From Singulisphaera acidiphila DSM 18658 (GTDB lineage: Bacteria > Planctomycetota > Planctomycetia > Isosphaerales > Isosphaeraceae): DNA of 64,000 nucleotides. Shown one piece after another: positions 1 through 8,405 of this stretch. The notes below the pieces were generated by a model. It saw nothing but the letters and a program-made list of their open reading frames with translations, ran no database searches and had not been told where the DNA came from. Within the stretch, counting starts at the first letter, position 1, and the number at the start of each line of letters is the position of its first letter. The stretch spans positions 5,962,744-6,026,743 of the forward strand of contig NC_019892.1 in NCBI RefSeq assembly GCF_000242455.2, in the 5' to 3' direction. A program made the translations under genes and the position numbers.

Positions 1-1290
1 GAGGGGAACTTCGCCCAGGGGTGGGCCGGGTACGAGTGGCGGCTCCGGAAGAAAGGGGCCCTGGACCGGCCTCCGATCATGCCGGCCTGGAACGGTTATC
101 CACCCGCCGGGCTGCGAGTCCTGCTGGTGGCCGAGCAGGGGCTGGGCGACTCGATTCACTTCATTCGCTACGCCCCGCTGCTCCAGCGGCTGGGCGCGAC
201 GGTGATCTTCGAGTGCCCCGCCAAACTCATCCCTCTGCTGGCCCGGACCCCTGGAATCGACCGGATCTATCCGCAAGGGGAGGAACCGCCCGAGCACGAC
301 GTCTACACCCCGCTGCTGACCTTGCCGGGGCTTCTGGGCACGACCCTGGAATCGATCCCGCTGGAGATTCCCTACGTCTACCCCGACCCCGACCTGGTCG
401 AACATTGGAGCCGCGAGCTGGCGGCCTCGCCTGGTTTCAAGGTCGGCATCAACTGGCAAGGGAACCCGACTTTTGCCGGCGACTACCACCGCTCGATGCC
501 GCTCCGCCACTTCGCGCCGTTGGCGCGAGTGCCGGGGGTTCGGTTGCTCAGTCTCCAGAAGAACGACGGGGCCGAGCAACTCCAAGAACTGGGCGATGAG
601 TTCCCTGTCGTTGACCTCGGGTCCCGGCTCGATGAGGCGAACGGGCCGTTCATGGACACCGCTGCGGTGCTGAAGAACCTCGACCTGTTCATCACTTCCG
701 ACACCGCGGTGGCGCACCTGGCCGGGGCGATGGGGGTGCCGGTCTGGGTTCCGATGGGGGCGGCTCCGGGCTGGCAGTGGATGCTGGGCCGGGAGGACTC
801 GCCGTGGTATCCCTCGATGCGTCTCTTTCGCCAGGCGAAGCTCGGCAACTGGCCCCCGGTCTTCGAGCGGATCGCGCGGGAGCTTGCTCAGGAGGTTCCG
901 CCCGCCGTCCGGGCACGCTACCTCGAGGTTCCGATCTCGCCCGGCGAACTGGCCGAGCGGATCGCGGTCCTGACGGCCGAAGCCGGGCCGGCCAGCGATC
1001 GGCCGCGCTCTCGGCCCGCGAGTGCTGCCGAGCTGGAACGACTGAGGACGCTCCATCGCGAGACGTTCGGAGCGTCCCCGGAGTTGGCGGCGCTCGTCGA
1101 GGAGATGATGTCCGTCGTCCAGTCGCTGAGCGCTGCGGAAACGCGGCTCCGCGAATCCGAGCACGCCGAGGACTTCGGGCCCCACTTCGTCGAAGCGGCC
1201 CGACGGGTCAGCGCAGCCCGAACTCGGATCGGCGAGCTGCGCCGGCGGATCGACGCACGGGTGCTGGGTTCGGACGATGCCGCGAGCTGA
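1..1290 (+). CDS. GT9-like glycosyltransferase with C-terminal DUF6165-like domain (5' truncated)
   Basis: The frame is open from the first base, so the true start is upstream; the Met at base 79 is internal. The visible part begins with a TPR-type tail (WAGYEWRLRK), common in proteins where TPRs precede a family-9 (ADP-heptose-transferase-like) domain. That domain shows EQGLGDSIHFIRY near residue 45, VGINWQGNP near 146 and TSDTAVAHLAGAMG near 232, the nucleotide-sugar binding region. The last 120 residues start VPISPGEL and end in a helical segment, resembling DUF6165, a small domain often found beside glycan genes. The likely role is sugar transfer in surface glycan synthesis, but the substrate cannot be read. 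It converges on the RfaE2-like gene with 13 bp between stops. Confidence 0.8.
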   Translation, partial: EGNFAQGWAGYEWRLRKKGALDRPPIMPAWNGYPPAGLRVLLVAEQGLGDSIHFIRYAPLLQRLGATVIFECPAKLIPLLARTPGIDRIYPQGEEPPEHDVYTPLLTLPGLLGTTLESIPLEIPYVYPDPDLVEHWSRELAASPGFKVGINWQGNPTFAGDYHRSMPLRHFAPLARVPGVRLLSLQKNDGAEQLQELGDEFPVVDLGSRLDEANGPFMDTAAVLKNLDLFITSDTAVAHLAGAMGVPVWVPMGAAPGWQWMLGREDSPWYPSMRLFRQAKLGNWPPVFERIARELAQEVPPAVRARYLEVPISPGELAERIAVLTAEAGPASDRPRSRPASAAELERLRTLHRETFGASPELAALVEEMMSVVQSLSAAETRLRESEHAEDFGPHFVEAARRVSAARTRIGELRRRIDARVLGSDDAAS

Positions 1291-1303
1291 ATCCCCCGCG
1301 CTG

Positions 1304-1843
1304 TCAACCGGCGCGGGCAACTGTCTCCGGTCGCCCGCCGACTTCAGAAGTACCGCTGGCCGACTCGGGGGCCTTGATCGCCCGCAACATCGCCGAGGTA
1401 CTTCGATCTTTCGGTCCCCCGACCAGTTCGACCCGCCCGCCGTAGGACTCCACCACCACTCGCTCGGGGATTCGGTCCAGCGTGTAATCCGTCCCCTTGG
1501 TGTGGATCTGCGGGCGGAACAGCATGATCAGTCCCGCGGGGGTGCGGTCGGACAGGGGAACCACGAAGTCGACCGGCCCCAAGGCCGCAATGATCTCCAT
1601 CCGCTCACGGTCCGAGTTGACCGGCCGGCGATCGGGCTTGATCTGCGCCAGCGAATCATCGGTGTTGACCGCGACGATCAGGAGATCGCCCAGCTCTCGG
1701 GCGGCCTGGAGGTAGCGGACATGACCGACGTGGAGCAGCTCGAAGCAGCCGTTGGCGAACACGACCGTCTGGCCGAGTCGTTGTGCCTCGGCGATCCGCG
1801 GAGCGAGTTGGGAAGGATCTTCGAAGATTTTCGCGACCGACAT
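1304..1843 (-). CDS. rfaE2: D-glycero-beta-D-manno-heptose 1-phosphate adenylyltransferase-like nucleotidyltransferase
   Basis: This is a 179-residue cytidylyltransferase-fold protein equal to the C-terminal half of bifunctional HldE. Seen: FANGCFELLHVGHVRYL (the T/HxGH nucleotide-binding signature), LLIVAVNTDDS, and PKDRSTSAMLRAI near the C-terminus. The family transfers AMP to heptose-1-phosphate to make ADP-heptose for lipopolysaccharide cores. The ORF could extend further upstream, but the ATG chosen has AGGA about 10 nt before it and starts at the conserved MSVAKIF segment. The family-9 glycosyltransferase on the opposite strand is a plausible consumer of an activated heptose. No kinase half (RfaE1) is in the window. 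Confidence 0.82.
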   Translation of the reverse strand: MSVAKIFEDPSQLAPRIAEAQRLGQTVVFANGCFELLHVGHVRYLQAARELGDLLIVAVNTDDSLAQIKPDRRPVNSDRERMEIIAALGPVDFVVPLSDRTPAGLIMLFRPQIHTKGTDYTLDRIPERVVVESYGGRVELVGGPKDRSTSAMLRAIKAPESASGTSEVGGRPETVARAG

Positions 1844-2128
1844 AACGACAAGTCCTGGGTGATAATCATAAGGTCGGGGCAAGAGACTCATTCTAACAAA
1901 TGAGCCCGGGTGCTGCTCATGCTTTTGTTTTATTGAATGGTTGTAAGCCTTCCGTCGAATTCCGTTCGCCTTGCAATCCGAGGGCCGCATCATTTCACAA
2001 GCCCATGGCAATATGGCAGCAAACCTGGGGACGACCGGCTGGTCGGCCAGCGTTCTCCAGGCAACTGAAGCGGTTGATCCGCGACCCGATTCGCCTGCGC
2101 AATCGATTGACGGGAGAAAGCTCGTGGC

Positions 2129-2386
2129 TCATGGTCGCGACATTCCTTCGTCTTTGATTGACTGGCCGGTGTTACCGAGTCGCTGGGCGGCGTTCCAGCC
2201 GGGCGGCGGCATGGTGGCAGTGCTCCACCGGGGCATCCCGGCGGCGATCTATACCGAGCAGATGCTTTCATGCGATTGGTTGGTGTCGTCGTCGCCGAAC
2301 TCGGTCCCGCAGCAGGGGCAGATTTCAAAAATCGCACATGCGTAGCTATCGTAGGCTTCGGCGCCGGGGTAGCGGCAGACCGGGCA
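2129..2386 (-). pseudogene. Decayed small zinc-ribbon protein (frameshifted, start lost)
   Basis: One minus frame reads CPVCRYPGAEAY then ICPCCGTEFGDDD and hits a stop near 2252. The next frame picks up directly with IAAGMPRWSTATMPPPGWNAAQ and ends at a TGA. Joined, these match a small conserved protein with two CPxC zinc knuckles and a C-terminal PPPGW segment that I recognise only as a hypothetical family. An in-frame TAA lies just before the first Cys codon, so the start is lost as well. It is too short and broken to appear as one ORF. It lies just downstream of the ISL3 remnant, so insertion and decay may be linked. Confidence 0.6.
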
Positions 2387-2466
2387 GAATTAGTTGGATG
2401 GTTGCGTGGACAGGCCCGGCTCCTCCGATTGGTGTTGCATAACGCCCTTAATGCAACGCCAATCCG

Positions 2467-2940
2467 GAATTGATGTCAACTCGTCGATGGCGATCTGTCG
2501 CAGGTGCTTGAGCTTGAGCTTGGCATAGCGTCGGCACAGGTCGCGTTTCTGGATGTCCTTGATCGTGTCCCAACTGACGTCACATCCCGGATGGTCATGC
2601 TGCGACTCAACTCCCGCGCATATCGCTCGAAGGACGCGGTGTAGCTGCGCCGTGGGTTGGCGAAGGAGATCTTGATCTGGCGGCGGACTATGACACAGGC
2701 CTGGCATTCGCCTCGCGGGATGGGTAGAACCACGAACGTGGGGCGGCTGCCGAGGGGGACGGTGCGGAAGCGACGCTCGACTCGACCGCGCGAATGAACC
2801 TGGGGCGACCCGCAGGCCGAGCAATGGTAGGTTTCGGGAGCTTGGTGGATCGTGAAGATCGTCTGGCCTCCCTGGTAGTCGGTGCGTGTGTACTCATCGT
2901 CGCGAACGCCGAAGGGATGGTACAACAGACTGGTGGACAT
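2467..2940 (-). pseudogene. ISL3-family transposase remnant (N-terminal part, frameshifted)
   Basis: The first frame has the ISL3 N-terminal zinc-finger segment: HCSACGSPQVHSRG, the basic RRFRTVPLGSRPTFVVLP stretch, and C-x2-C spacing, followed by SFERYARELSRSMTIRDV. Near base 2578 the match moves to another frame (SWDTIKDIQKRDLCRRYAKLKLKHLRQIAIDEL) with a few codons missing. It stops at the start of the DDE domain, so roughly two thirds of the protein is gone. A short palindrome (TTGGAGT/ACTCCAA) lies just before the ATG. No terminal repeats or target duplication could be found. Confidence 0.75.
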
Positions 2941-3197
2941 GCTGACCTCTCACTTTGGAGTCCTTTTACGTAACTCCAAGTAGAATCCGCATGTCCGCTC
3001 GTTTCTACCCTCGCGCACACTTCCGCCAGATGAACCTCCTTTCTCTGCTCCACGTGGCGAAGCGCGGCTTCCCATTCGGACTTGATTACAGTTGAGCAAC
3101 GGTGGAAACCGACGTTACTCGAACAATGTCAGTCGATTACCGCCTGCGGAAATTGGTGTTTATCGTTCGGAGAATACCGCTTGCTGAGGGTTAAGCC

Positions 3198-4391
3198 ATG
3201 CGACATCGTTTCGGTCGGCGATTCCACCGTGCAGCGGCTCGCCCGATCGCGGGAGGACTGACTAACCATGGACTGCTTTTCGTCGTCGCGGCCCTGGTCT
3301 CCGCAACCGCCATCTATGCTCGAGGGCAGGAAGCGCTGCCTCTCAAGAAGTCCGCCACGGAACACCTGGTTGAGGCTCGCCAGTTCGGGTGGTTGGCCGT
3401 CGCCTCAATCATCGATAACCTTGGGAAGAGCGACCCGAAGAAGTTCCCCGGCCTGCGAGCTTTCTCCGAGGATTACGCGAAGGCCACCCGAGGACTCGAC
3501 CCCAGCCGACCGCCGGAGGAATGGCCGGCTGTCGACGTCGATGCCCTGATCACCCGGAATCCGAACTTCTGGCGGGCCAACTATGAGGTTCGGCCCGGTG
3601 ACCCGGCTTGGATGTACACCCACGCGGGTCTGCTGCTTGGCGGCGGCGAAGCGACTCGCGCCCAGCAGATCCTTGCCCTCGCCCGGCAGAGCCGGGGGAC
3701 TCCCAAGCAAATGCACGACGCTCTGGATCAAATGCTCTCCGTTGCCGAGAGCGTGATCCGCGACGCTAACGAAGCTGTCGGCGGGGGAATCAAGCTGTAC
3801 GACAAGGGTGACAAGGACGGCGCTATCGGCCGATACCGAGACGCCCTTAAGGTTTGGCCTCAGAATTCGTTCGCCCACTACGAATTGGGACTGAGTCTGC
3901 ACGCGCGGGCCGTGGAGGCGCGAGGTGAAGAGGTCCCCAAATTAGGCACGATTCAGGTAGGTCCACGGTTTCCGAAGATCCCCGAGGTCGAGGAATGCTT
4001 TGCCCGCGCACGTCGACACGACCCACTCCGCCTGGAAGCTTATCAGGGGGCGGGTCCGGAAGTACTCCCGCGCCTCGTCGCGCTACAGGAGTGCCTCAAG
4101 GCATGGGCTGTGATCGTGGCCTCGCCAGCGATGCGCGCCCCCGAAGGGGCACTGTTGGAGACCTCTGAGGGGTGTCAGTTGGCCGGCGCCCACGAATTGG
4201 CGTTGGTCGTGAGGCAGGTCGTGGTGGGCCGTCGCGGGGGCCTTGGACGATCTGACCACATTTTCATTACCACCAGCCTGCGGGCGCTTGCCCCGGGGCC
4301 TCAGTCGGAAGCGACTTTGAAGTATCTGGATAATCCGCGGATCGAGATGCGCTCGCTCACTGACGTGGAGCCGGAGAATACACAGCCTTGA
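3198..4391 (+). CDS. Exported TPR-containing protein of unknown function
   Basis: A 397-residue protein with a basic N-terminus and a hydrophobic segment (residues 26-42, LLFVVAALVSATAIYA), giving a Sec signal peptide or anchor. The mature part has weakly conserved helical repeats. The clearest TPR-like unit is around residues 190-235 (GIKLYDKGDKDGAIGRYRDALKVWPQNSFAHYELG), and the region around 140-160 (AGLLLGGGEATRAQQILALARQ) looks like a second. The ATG is preceded by GAGGG at 7 nt. I do not recognise a specific family. The context is a decayed IS upstream and a tRNA downstream on the other strand, and gives no function. Confidence 0.7.
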   Translation: MRHRFGRRFHRAAARPIAGGLTNHGLLFVVAALVSATAIYARGQEALPLKKSATEHLVEARQFGWLAVASIIDNLGKSDPKKFPGLRAFSEDYAKATRGLDPSRPPEEWPAVDVDALITRNPNFWRANYEVRPGDPAWMYTHAGLLLGGGEATRAQQILALARQSRGTPKQMHDALDQMLSVAESVIRDANEAVGGGIKLYDKGDKDGAIGRYRDALKVWPQNSFAHYELGLSLHARAVEARGEEVPKLGTIQVGPRFPKIPEVEECFARARRHDPLRLEAYQGAGPEVLPRLVALQECLKAWAVIVASPAMRAPEGALLETSEGCQLAGAHELALVVRQVVVGRRGGLGRSDHIFITTSLRALAPGPQSEATLKYLDNPRIEMRSLTDVEPENTQP

Positions 4392-4537
4392 TCCACAGTC
4401 GGGGGAACCTTCACGTCAATAAAAGACGCCCTTCGTCTCTACTCTCACCGATTAAGAGACACGCCCCGCTGGGCTGACGACTGTACTTCCCCAAGGACTG
4501 GGTCGACGAGCAAAAGTGGCAGAAATGGGATTGGTAA

Positions 4538-4572
4538 CAAAAAAAGGAGTTGCAGCTTTTGCTGTAACTCCT
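4538..4572 (-). terminator. Intrinsic terminator of the tRNA-Gln gene
   Basis: On the minus strand a 12-nt stem (AGGAGTTACAGC / GCTGCAACTCCT, one mismatch) with an AAAA loop is followed by a run of seven T. It lies about 36 bp downstream of the tRNA 3' end. Confidence 0.85.
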
Positions 4573-4607
4573 TAGTTCGCTTAATATTGTGTGTAGTGCA
4601 AACAAAA

Positions 4608-4678
4608 CTGGGGATCTAGGATTCGAACCTAGACTAACTGCTCCAGAGGCAGTCGTGCTACCGTTACACTAATCCCCA
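4608..4678 (-). tRNA. tRNA-Gln (anticodon CUG)
   Basis: A 71-nt cloverleaf. The acceptor stem TGGGGAT pairs with ATCCCCA and is followed by discriminator G. The T arm has GGTTCGAATCC. The anticodon stem ACTGC/GCAGT encloses loop CTCTGGA, so positions 34-36 are CTG, reading CAG glutamine codons. The 3' CCA is not encoded. It is a single tRNA transcription unit with a promoter-like element upstream and a strong terminator downstream. Confidence 0.95.
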
Positions 4679-4718
4679 TTCGACGGGATGATTACTCCCG
4701 TGTGACGAATGTGTGGCT

Positions 4719-4747
4719 ATCCTACCGAGTCGGATCGTTCGATGCAA
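4719..4747 (-). promoter_or_regulatory. Sigma70-type promoter candidate for tRNA-Gln
   Basis: On the minus strand TTGCAT and TAGGAT are separated by 17 nt. The -10 box lies about 41 bp before the mature tRNA 5' end, which would leave a leader of roughly 34 nt for RNase P removal. Confidence 0.45.
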
Positions 4748-5069
4748 GGGCATGTTGAACGCCAAAATTTTCGAAGGAGCCATCGTTGAATCCATGACTC
4801 AGTCGGATGTCCGGGCCGCGAGGATGGCTCTTTGCCTCGGGCGTGGCTCGCTGAATCATCGAAAGCTTGGATGAGGGCGGATCCGGGAAGGCTTACGCTG
4901 CTGATAAAAGGGTGGTACGCTCAAGAGGCTTTTGGGGGGAGCGGGGGAAGGTGAGCGTTTCGGTCCGGGATGAGAAGGGGCCGTATGACAGCGATCTGGG
5001 GCCTGGCTTCTCGCCGGCACGCTTGACTGAACTGTGGAGCAGACATGAGGTAAGCGGGGGCAGGGACGC
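4748..5069. other. Intergenic stretch, nothing recognised
   Basis: About 320 bp between the tRNA promoter and the redoxin-like gene. A short open frame on the plus strand (4867-5073) has no recognisable features and a poor start context, so it is not called as a gene. Confidence 0.5.
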
Positions 5070-5687
5070 GTGAGAAGCGAACGGTTCGGAAATGGGATCG
5101 ACTGGCCGAGCGCTCTGATGGCGCTGGTGACGACCGTGGTCCTGGCCTGGACGGCCTGGCTGCGGTTTGGCGGTGAGGCGCCGATCGAGCCGCCGACGGT
5201 GGGAGCGGCCGTGCCCCCGCTCCGATTGCTCGATGCAGCCACGTCGCAGCCGATTGTCCTGGTTGGCTTGCGGGGCAGGGTGGTCTGGATCACCTTTTGG
5301 TCGTCGAATGCGCCGGCTGAGTTCGCTCAGCTCGATCGGGTTTGGGGCCAGCTCGGATCCCGACGTGGGTTTTCGATGGTTGCTGCTGCGGTCGACGCTC
5401 ACGCGGCCGGGCGAGTCCGCACGCTGATCGGGCAGGCGAAGTCGAGTCTGCCGGTGTACCTGGCGTCGCCGGAAACGTGCCGGACGTTCGGGGCGACGGC
5501 CCCGAACCTTCCTTTGCATCTGTTGATCGACGAGGACGGCCATGTGGGGGCGATCGCCCACGGGGCAGGCTCCGACACCTTCTCTCGGCTGGCCGAGATG
5601 GCGGAACGGTGGCTCGATGAGAGGGAACCACTTGGCAAAACCCGATTCGCGATCAATCGACGACGCGAAGAACTTGAGGTCTTCTAA
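5070..5687 (+). CDS. Membrane-anchored TlpA/redoxin-like protein without the CxxC motif
   Basis: A 205-residue protein from a GTG start. One membrane segment (residues 15-30, ALMALVTTVVLAWTAWL) is followed by a thioredoxin-like fold of the TlpA type: VGAAVPPLRLLD, LRGRVVWITFWSSNAPAEFAQL and LPLHLLIDEDGHV. In TlpA and ResA the strand after FW carries a WCxxC dithiol. Here the equivalent segment is WSSNAPAE, so no redox-active cysteine pair is present, and the only Cys (PETCRTFG) is elsewhere. It is therefore probably a binding or structural derivative rather than a disulfide reductase. It ends two bases before the convergent thiamine gene. Confidence 0.7.
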   Translation: MRSERFGNGIDWPSALMALVTTVVLAWTAWLRFGGEAPIEPPTVGAAVPPLRLLDAATSQPIVLVGLRGRVVWITFWSSNAPAEFAQLDRVWGQLGSRRGFSMVAAAVDAHAAGRVRTLIGQAKSSLPVYLASPETCRTFGATAPNLPLHLLIDEDGHVGAIAHGAGSDTFSRLAEMAERWLDEREPLGKTRFAINRRREELEVF

Positions 5688-5689
5688 TC

Positions 5690-7258
5690 TCAGGGCAGGT
5701 CGGATGCCAGGTTTGAACCGACGGCTTCAAGGCGAGCGCGGAGGGCGGCCGCGGCGCGGCGGGGGCTCGGTGCTCGGACGACGGCCGAGCTGACGGCGAC
5801 TCGGCTGGCACCCGCTTCGAGGACTTGCTCGATGTTCTCTTCATGGATGCCCCCGATGGCGTACCAGGGGAGGGTCGTAGTCTCGGCGGCCTGGCGGACG
5901 AAGGCGAGGCCAGCAAGGTCGGAGAAGTCTTTGGTGGTGCTGGAGAAAACGGGGCCGACGCCCAGATAGCCGGCGCCGGCGAGGATCGCTTGCTCGAGCT
6001 GCGGGCGGTCGTGGGTGGAGACGCCGATCAGGGAGAGGGGGCCGACGATCCGTCGCGCGTCGCGGAGGGTGACGTCGTCCTGGCCGAGGTGGACGCCGTC
6101 GGCCCCTGCGAGCCGGGCCAGGTCGGGGCGATCATTGAGGATGAAACGGGCTCGGGCCTGCGCGGTCAGGATGCGGACCTCGCGGGCGCGCTGGAGCCAT
6201 TCGCGGTCGGGGAGATCCTTTTCGCGGAGCTGGATCAGGTCGGCACCGCCGGCCAAGGCTTCACCGACGACCCAGGTGAGGTCGCCCAAGGTCGGGAGGC
6301 CACCGACCAGGACCATCAGGCGGGCCTCTCCCAGCGATCGCTTCGATCCAGCGGCGGTCAGGGTCAACTTTTCCAGGGTATAGACGTCGTACCGAAGGAC
6401 TTCGAACCGGCCCGAAAGCCAGACGTCGATGAGCTTGGTGTATTCTTCCAGGGTGCGCAGGGCTTCGGCGGTTCGTTTGAAATTGGCGGTCAAAACCGCG
6501 CGGGGGTTTTCGCGGGCCTGCTCCGAGGCCGTCATGATGTGGGTTCCGACGTCGCCACGGGTGTCCCGCGAGCCGATCAAGGTGTCGAGGTCCAGGCCTT
6601 GAACGGCTGCGGCCAGGCGATGTCGCACGTCTTTGATCCGTCGGGTGAGGCCCGAGTCATCCAGAGCGAAGCGGACGTAGTCCTCGACGACGCGCAGGCC
6701 CTCGCGGGCCCGGTTGGCAGAGGCGTCCAGGATCCGCCCGAGGTCGACCCCTTGGCCCGGCTCGGTCAGTTCGAGCGGGGGGATCTCCGTGTCCAACGGG
6801 AGCGGCGAGGTTTCTACGGCCGACTCGGGTGAGAGGTGACGAAGGAGATTCTCCAGCTCGATTCCGGCCCCCGCGACGAGGTCGGCGGCCGGTCCAGGGG
6901 CGGCAACGAGACCCGCCAGGAGGTGTTCGGTGCCCACAAGCCGGGCGCGATCGAAGGCTCTCGCCTGGTACTTGGCGTCACTCATTGCTGTGCGGAAGGC
7001 AGGGGACTGAGGCAAGACGTCGCCTGCTGGTTCCGGTTCCTCGGGCTCGGTCAGGGGCGCGGCGACGCCAAGCGCTGACCAGACCTGAGAAGGTTCGAGC
7101 CCGAATTGGGCCAGGATCTCGGCGGCGCGACTCTCCGGTTCGTCGACCAGGGCGGCGAGAAGGTCCGTCGGTTCCACGGCTTCGGCGTCTCGATGACGAG
7201 CCCGCTTTTCTGCCCGCTCGAGGGCTCGAATCGCCCCCTCGGTGAACGTTTCCTGCAT
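5690..7258 (-). CDS. thiE: Thiamine-phosphate synthase fused to ThiD2-like and Clp_N-like domains
   Basis: 522 residues with three parts. Residues 1-145 look like paired Clp_N repeats: FTEGAIRALERAEKRARHRD..VEPTDLLAALV, then a second unit with YQARAFDRARLVGTEHLLAGLV. Residues 172-300 match the ThiD2-type helical domain (LGRILDASANRAREGLRVVEDYVRFAL). Residues 310-515 are ThiE, which joins HMP-pyrophosphate to thiazole phosphate to give thiamine phosphate: LIQLREKDL, FILNDRPDLA, GADGVHLGQDD and YLGVGPVFSSTTK. ThiD2-ThiE fusions are known; the Clp-type N-terminus is the odd part. The ATG is preceded by AAGG. No other thiamine gene is nearby. Confidence 0.88.
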   Translation of the reverse strand: MQETFTEGAIRALERAEKRARHRDAEAVEPTDLLAALVDEPESRAAEILAQFGLEPSQVWSALGVAAPLTEPEEPEPAGDVLPQSPAFRTAMSDAKYQARAFDRARLVGTEHLLAGLVAAPGPAADLVAGAGIELENLLRHLSPESAVETSPLPLDTEIPPLELTEPGQGVDLGRILDASANRAREGLRVVEDYVRFALDDSGLTRRIKDVRHRLAAAVQGLDLDTLIGSRDTRGDVGTHIMTASEQARENPRAVLTANFKRTAEALRTLEEYTKLIDVWLSGRFEVLRYDVYTLEKLTLTAAGSKRSLGEARLMVLVGGLPTLGDLTWVVGEALAGGADLIQLREKDLPDREWLQRAREVRILTAQARARFILNDRPDLARLAGADGVHLGQDDVTLRDARRIVGPLSLIGVSTHDRPQLEQAILAGAGYLGVGPVFSSTTKDFSDLAGLAFVRQAAETTTLPWYAIGGIHEENIEQVLEAGASRVAVSSAVVRAPSPRRAAAALRARLEAVGSNLASDLP

Positions 7259-7628
7259 GGGACCTTGATCCTATCCGTTTTGTTCTCGTCGGCTGCGGCT
7301 CGGAACGCGACAACGCTCGTGTTGCGCATCAACGATTGCGACGTGCATTGGTGTTTCGCCGACGCGCCTGACGTCTTCCGATCGGCGGCTTTCCCAACGG
7401 GGTTTGCAGGAAGCCGGGGCGCATCGTGGACTGGACTTGCTCGCCAGGGTCTCGTCGTGCTTGTTCTGGCCGTCCCGTCGCTTGATTTCCGGTTTGGCTC
7501 TTGCCATGATAAGGACATTGTCCTGCGAGTTCCAACCCAAGACAATGCGCGGGCGATTGCGGACTCTCCACCGCTCTGCCACTCGGTCCCACCCCTCCCT
7601 TTTTTCCTTCTAACTTCAGGAACCCACC

Positions 7629-8216
7629 GTGTTCGACCGAACGATGCCCTTGATGTTGGTCGCCCTCTCCATGCTCTCGGTCACCTGGTCTGTCTCCGCC
7701 GACGAGCCTGCCAAAAAACCCACCTCGGTGCTTTCGTTTCAGGTTAACGACATCGACGGCAAGCCCGTTGATCTCTCCAAATACAAAGGAGAGGTTCTCT
7801 TGATCGTCAATACCGCCAGCCAGTGCGGATTCACGCCCCAATACGAGGGCCTTCAGGCGGTCTACGAGAAGTACAAGGCCCAGGGATTCGAGGTTCTTGC
7901 CTTTCCGGCCAACGAGTTCGGCCGTCAGGAGCCGGGGTCGAATGCGGAGATCAAAACATTCTGCAGTTCAAAATTTAATGTCAAGTTCCCGATCTTCTCC
8001 AAGATCGTCGTGAGCGGGGAAGGCATCCACCCGGTCTACCAGTTCCTCACCGAGCCGGAGACGAACCCGAAGTTCGCCGGCCCGATTTCCTGGAACTTCG
8101 CCAAGTTCCTGGTCAATCGCAAGGGAGAGGTGATCGCCCGGTTCCTGCCCAAGGACGCACCCGAATCCGCCAAGGTCATCGGTGAGATCGAGAAGGCGCT
8201 GGCCGAGGCAAAGTGA
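7629..8216 (+). CDS. Exported glutathione peroxidase family protein
   Basis: 195 residues. A signal peptide (MPLMLVALSMLSVTWSVSA) places it outside the cytoplasm. The catalytic region NTASQCGFTPQY has Cys where selenoenzymes have Sec. The second catalytic residue lies in FPANEFGRQEPG, and the Trp motif is SWNFAKFLVNRKGEV. The family reduces peroxides, in bacteria usually with thioredoxin rather than glutathione. The GTG at 7629 has AGGA 9 nt upstream; an ATG five codons later is the alternative. It stands alone, followed by a strong terminator. Confidence 0.9.
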   Translation: MFDRTMPLMLVALSMLSVTWSVSADEPAKKPTSVLSFQVNDIDGKPVDLSKYKGEVLLIVNTASQCGFTPQYEGLQAVYEKYKAQGFEVLAFPANEFGRQEPGSNAEIKTFCSSKFNVKFPIFSKIVVSGEGIHPVYQFLTEPETNPKFAGPISWNFAKFLVNRKGEVIARFLPKDAPESAKVIGEIEKALAEAK

Positions 8217-8281
8217 CTCGAGCTCGACGTCTGGCTCGGCCTGACTCTTGCGGCTCGGAACGATAGCAACGCCATCAAATA

Positions 8282-8329
8282 GAAAACGGAAAGGGGTCGA
8301 AGCTCGTGCTTCGACCCCTTTCCGTTTTC
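8282..8329. terminator. Bidirectional terminator, 22-bp perfect stem
   Basis: A perfect inverted repeat of 22 bp arms (start GAAAACGGAAAGGGG, end CCCCTTTCCGTTTTC) with a TCGT loop, AT-rich at the base so that a U-run forms in either direction. It lies between the convergent peroxidase and efflux-adaptor genes. Confidence 0.9.
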
Positions 8330-8405
8330 ATGGGTTGCTGGTAGGACGGCGGTGCGAGAGGCAGTGGAAGGCCTGGTCTTCTCGGTTCGATCTCCCTTTT
8401 TGGGC

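Noticed and set aside
2436..2463. Short palindrome GTTGCAT-N10-ATGCAAC near the ISL3 remnant
   Set aside because: Only 7 bp and not positioned at a definable element end.
4867..5073. 68-codon plus-strand frame before the redoxin-like gene
   Set aside because: No motif and poor start; ends at the next gene start by chance.
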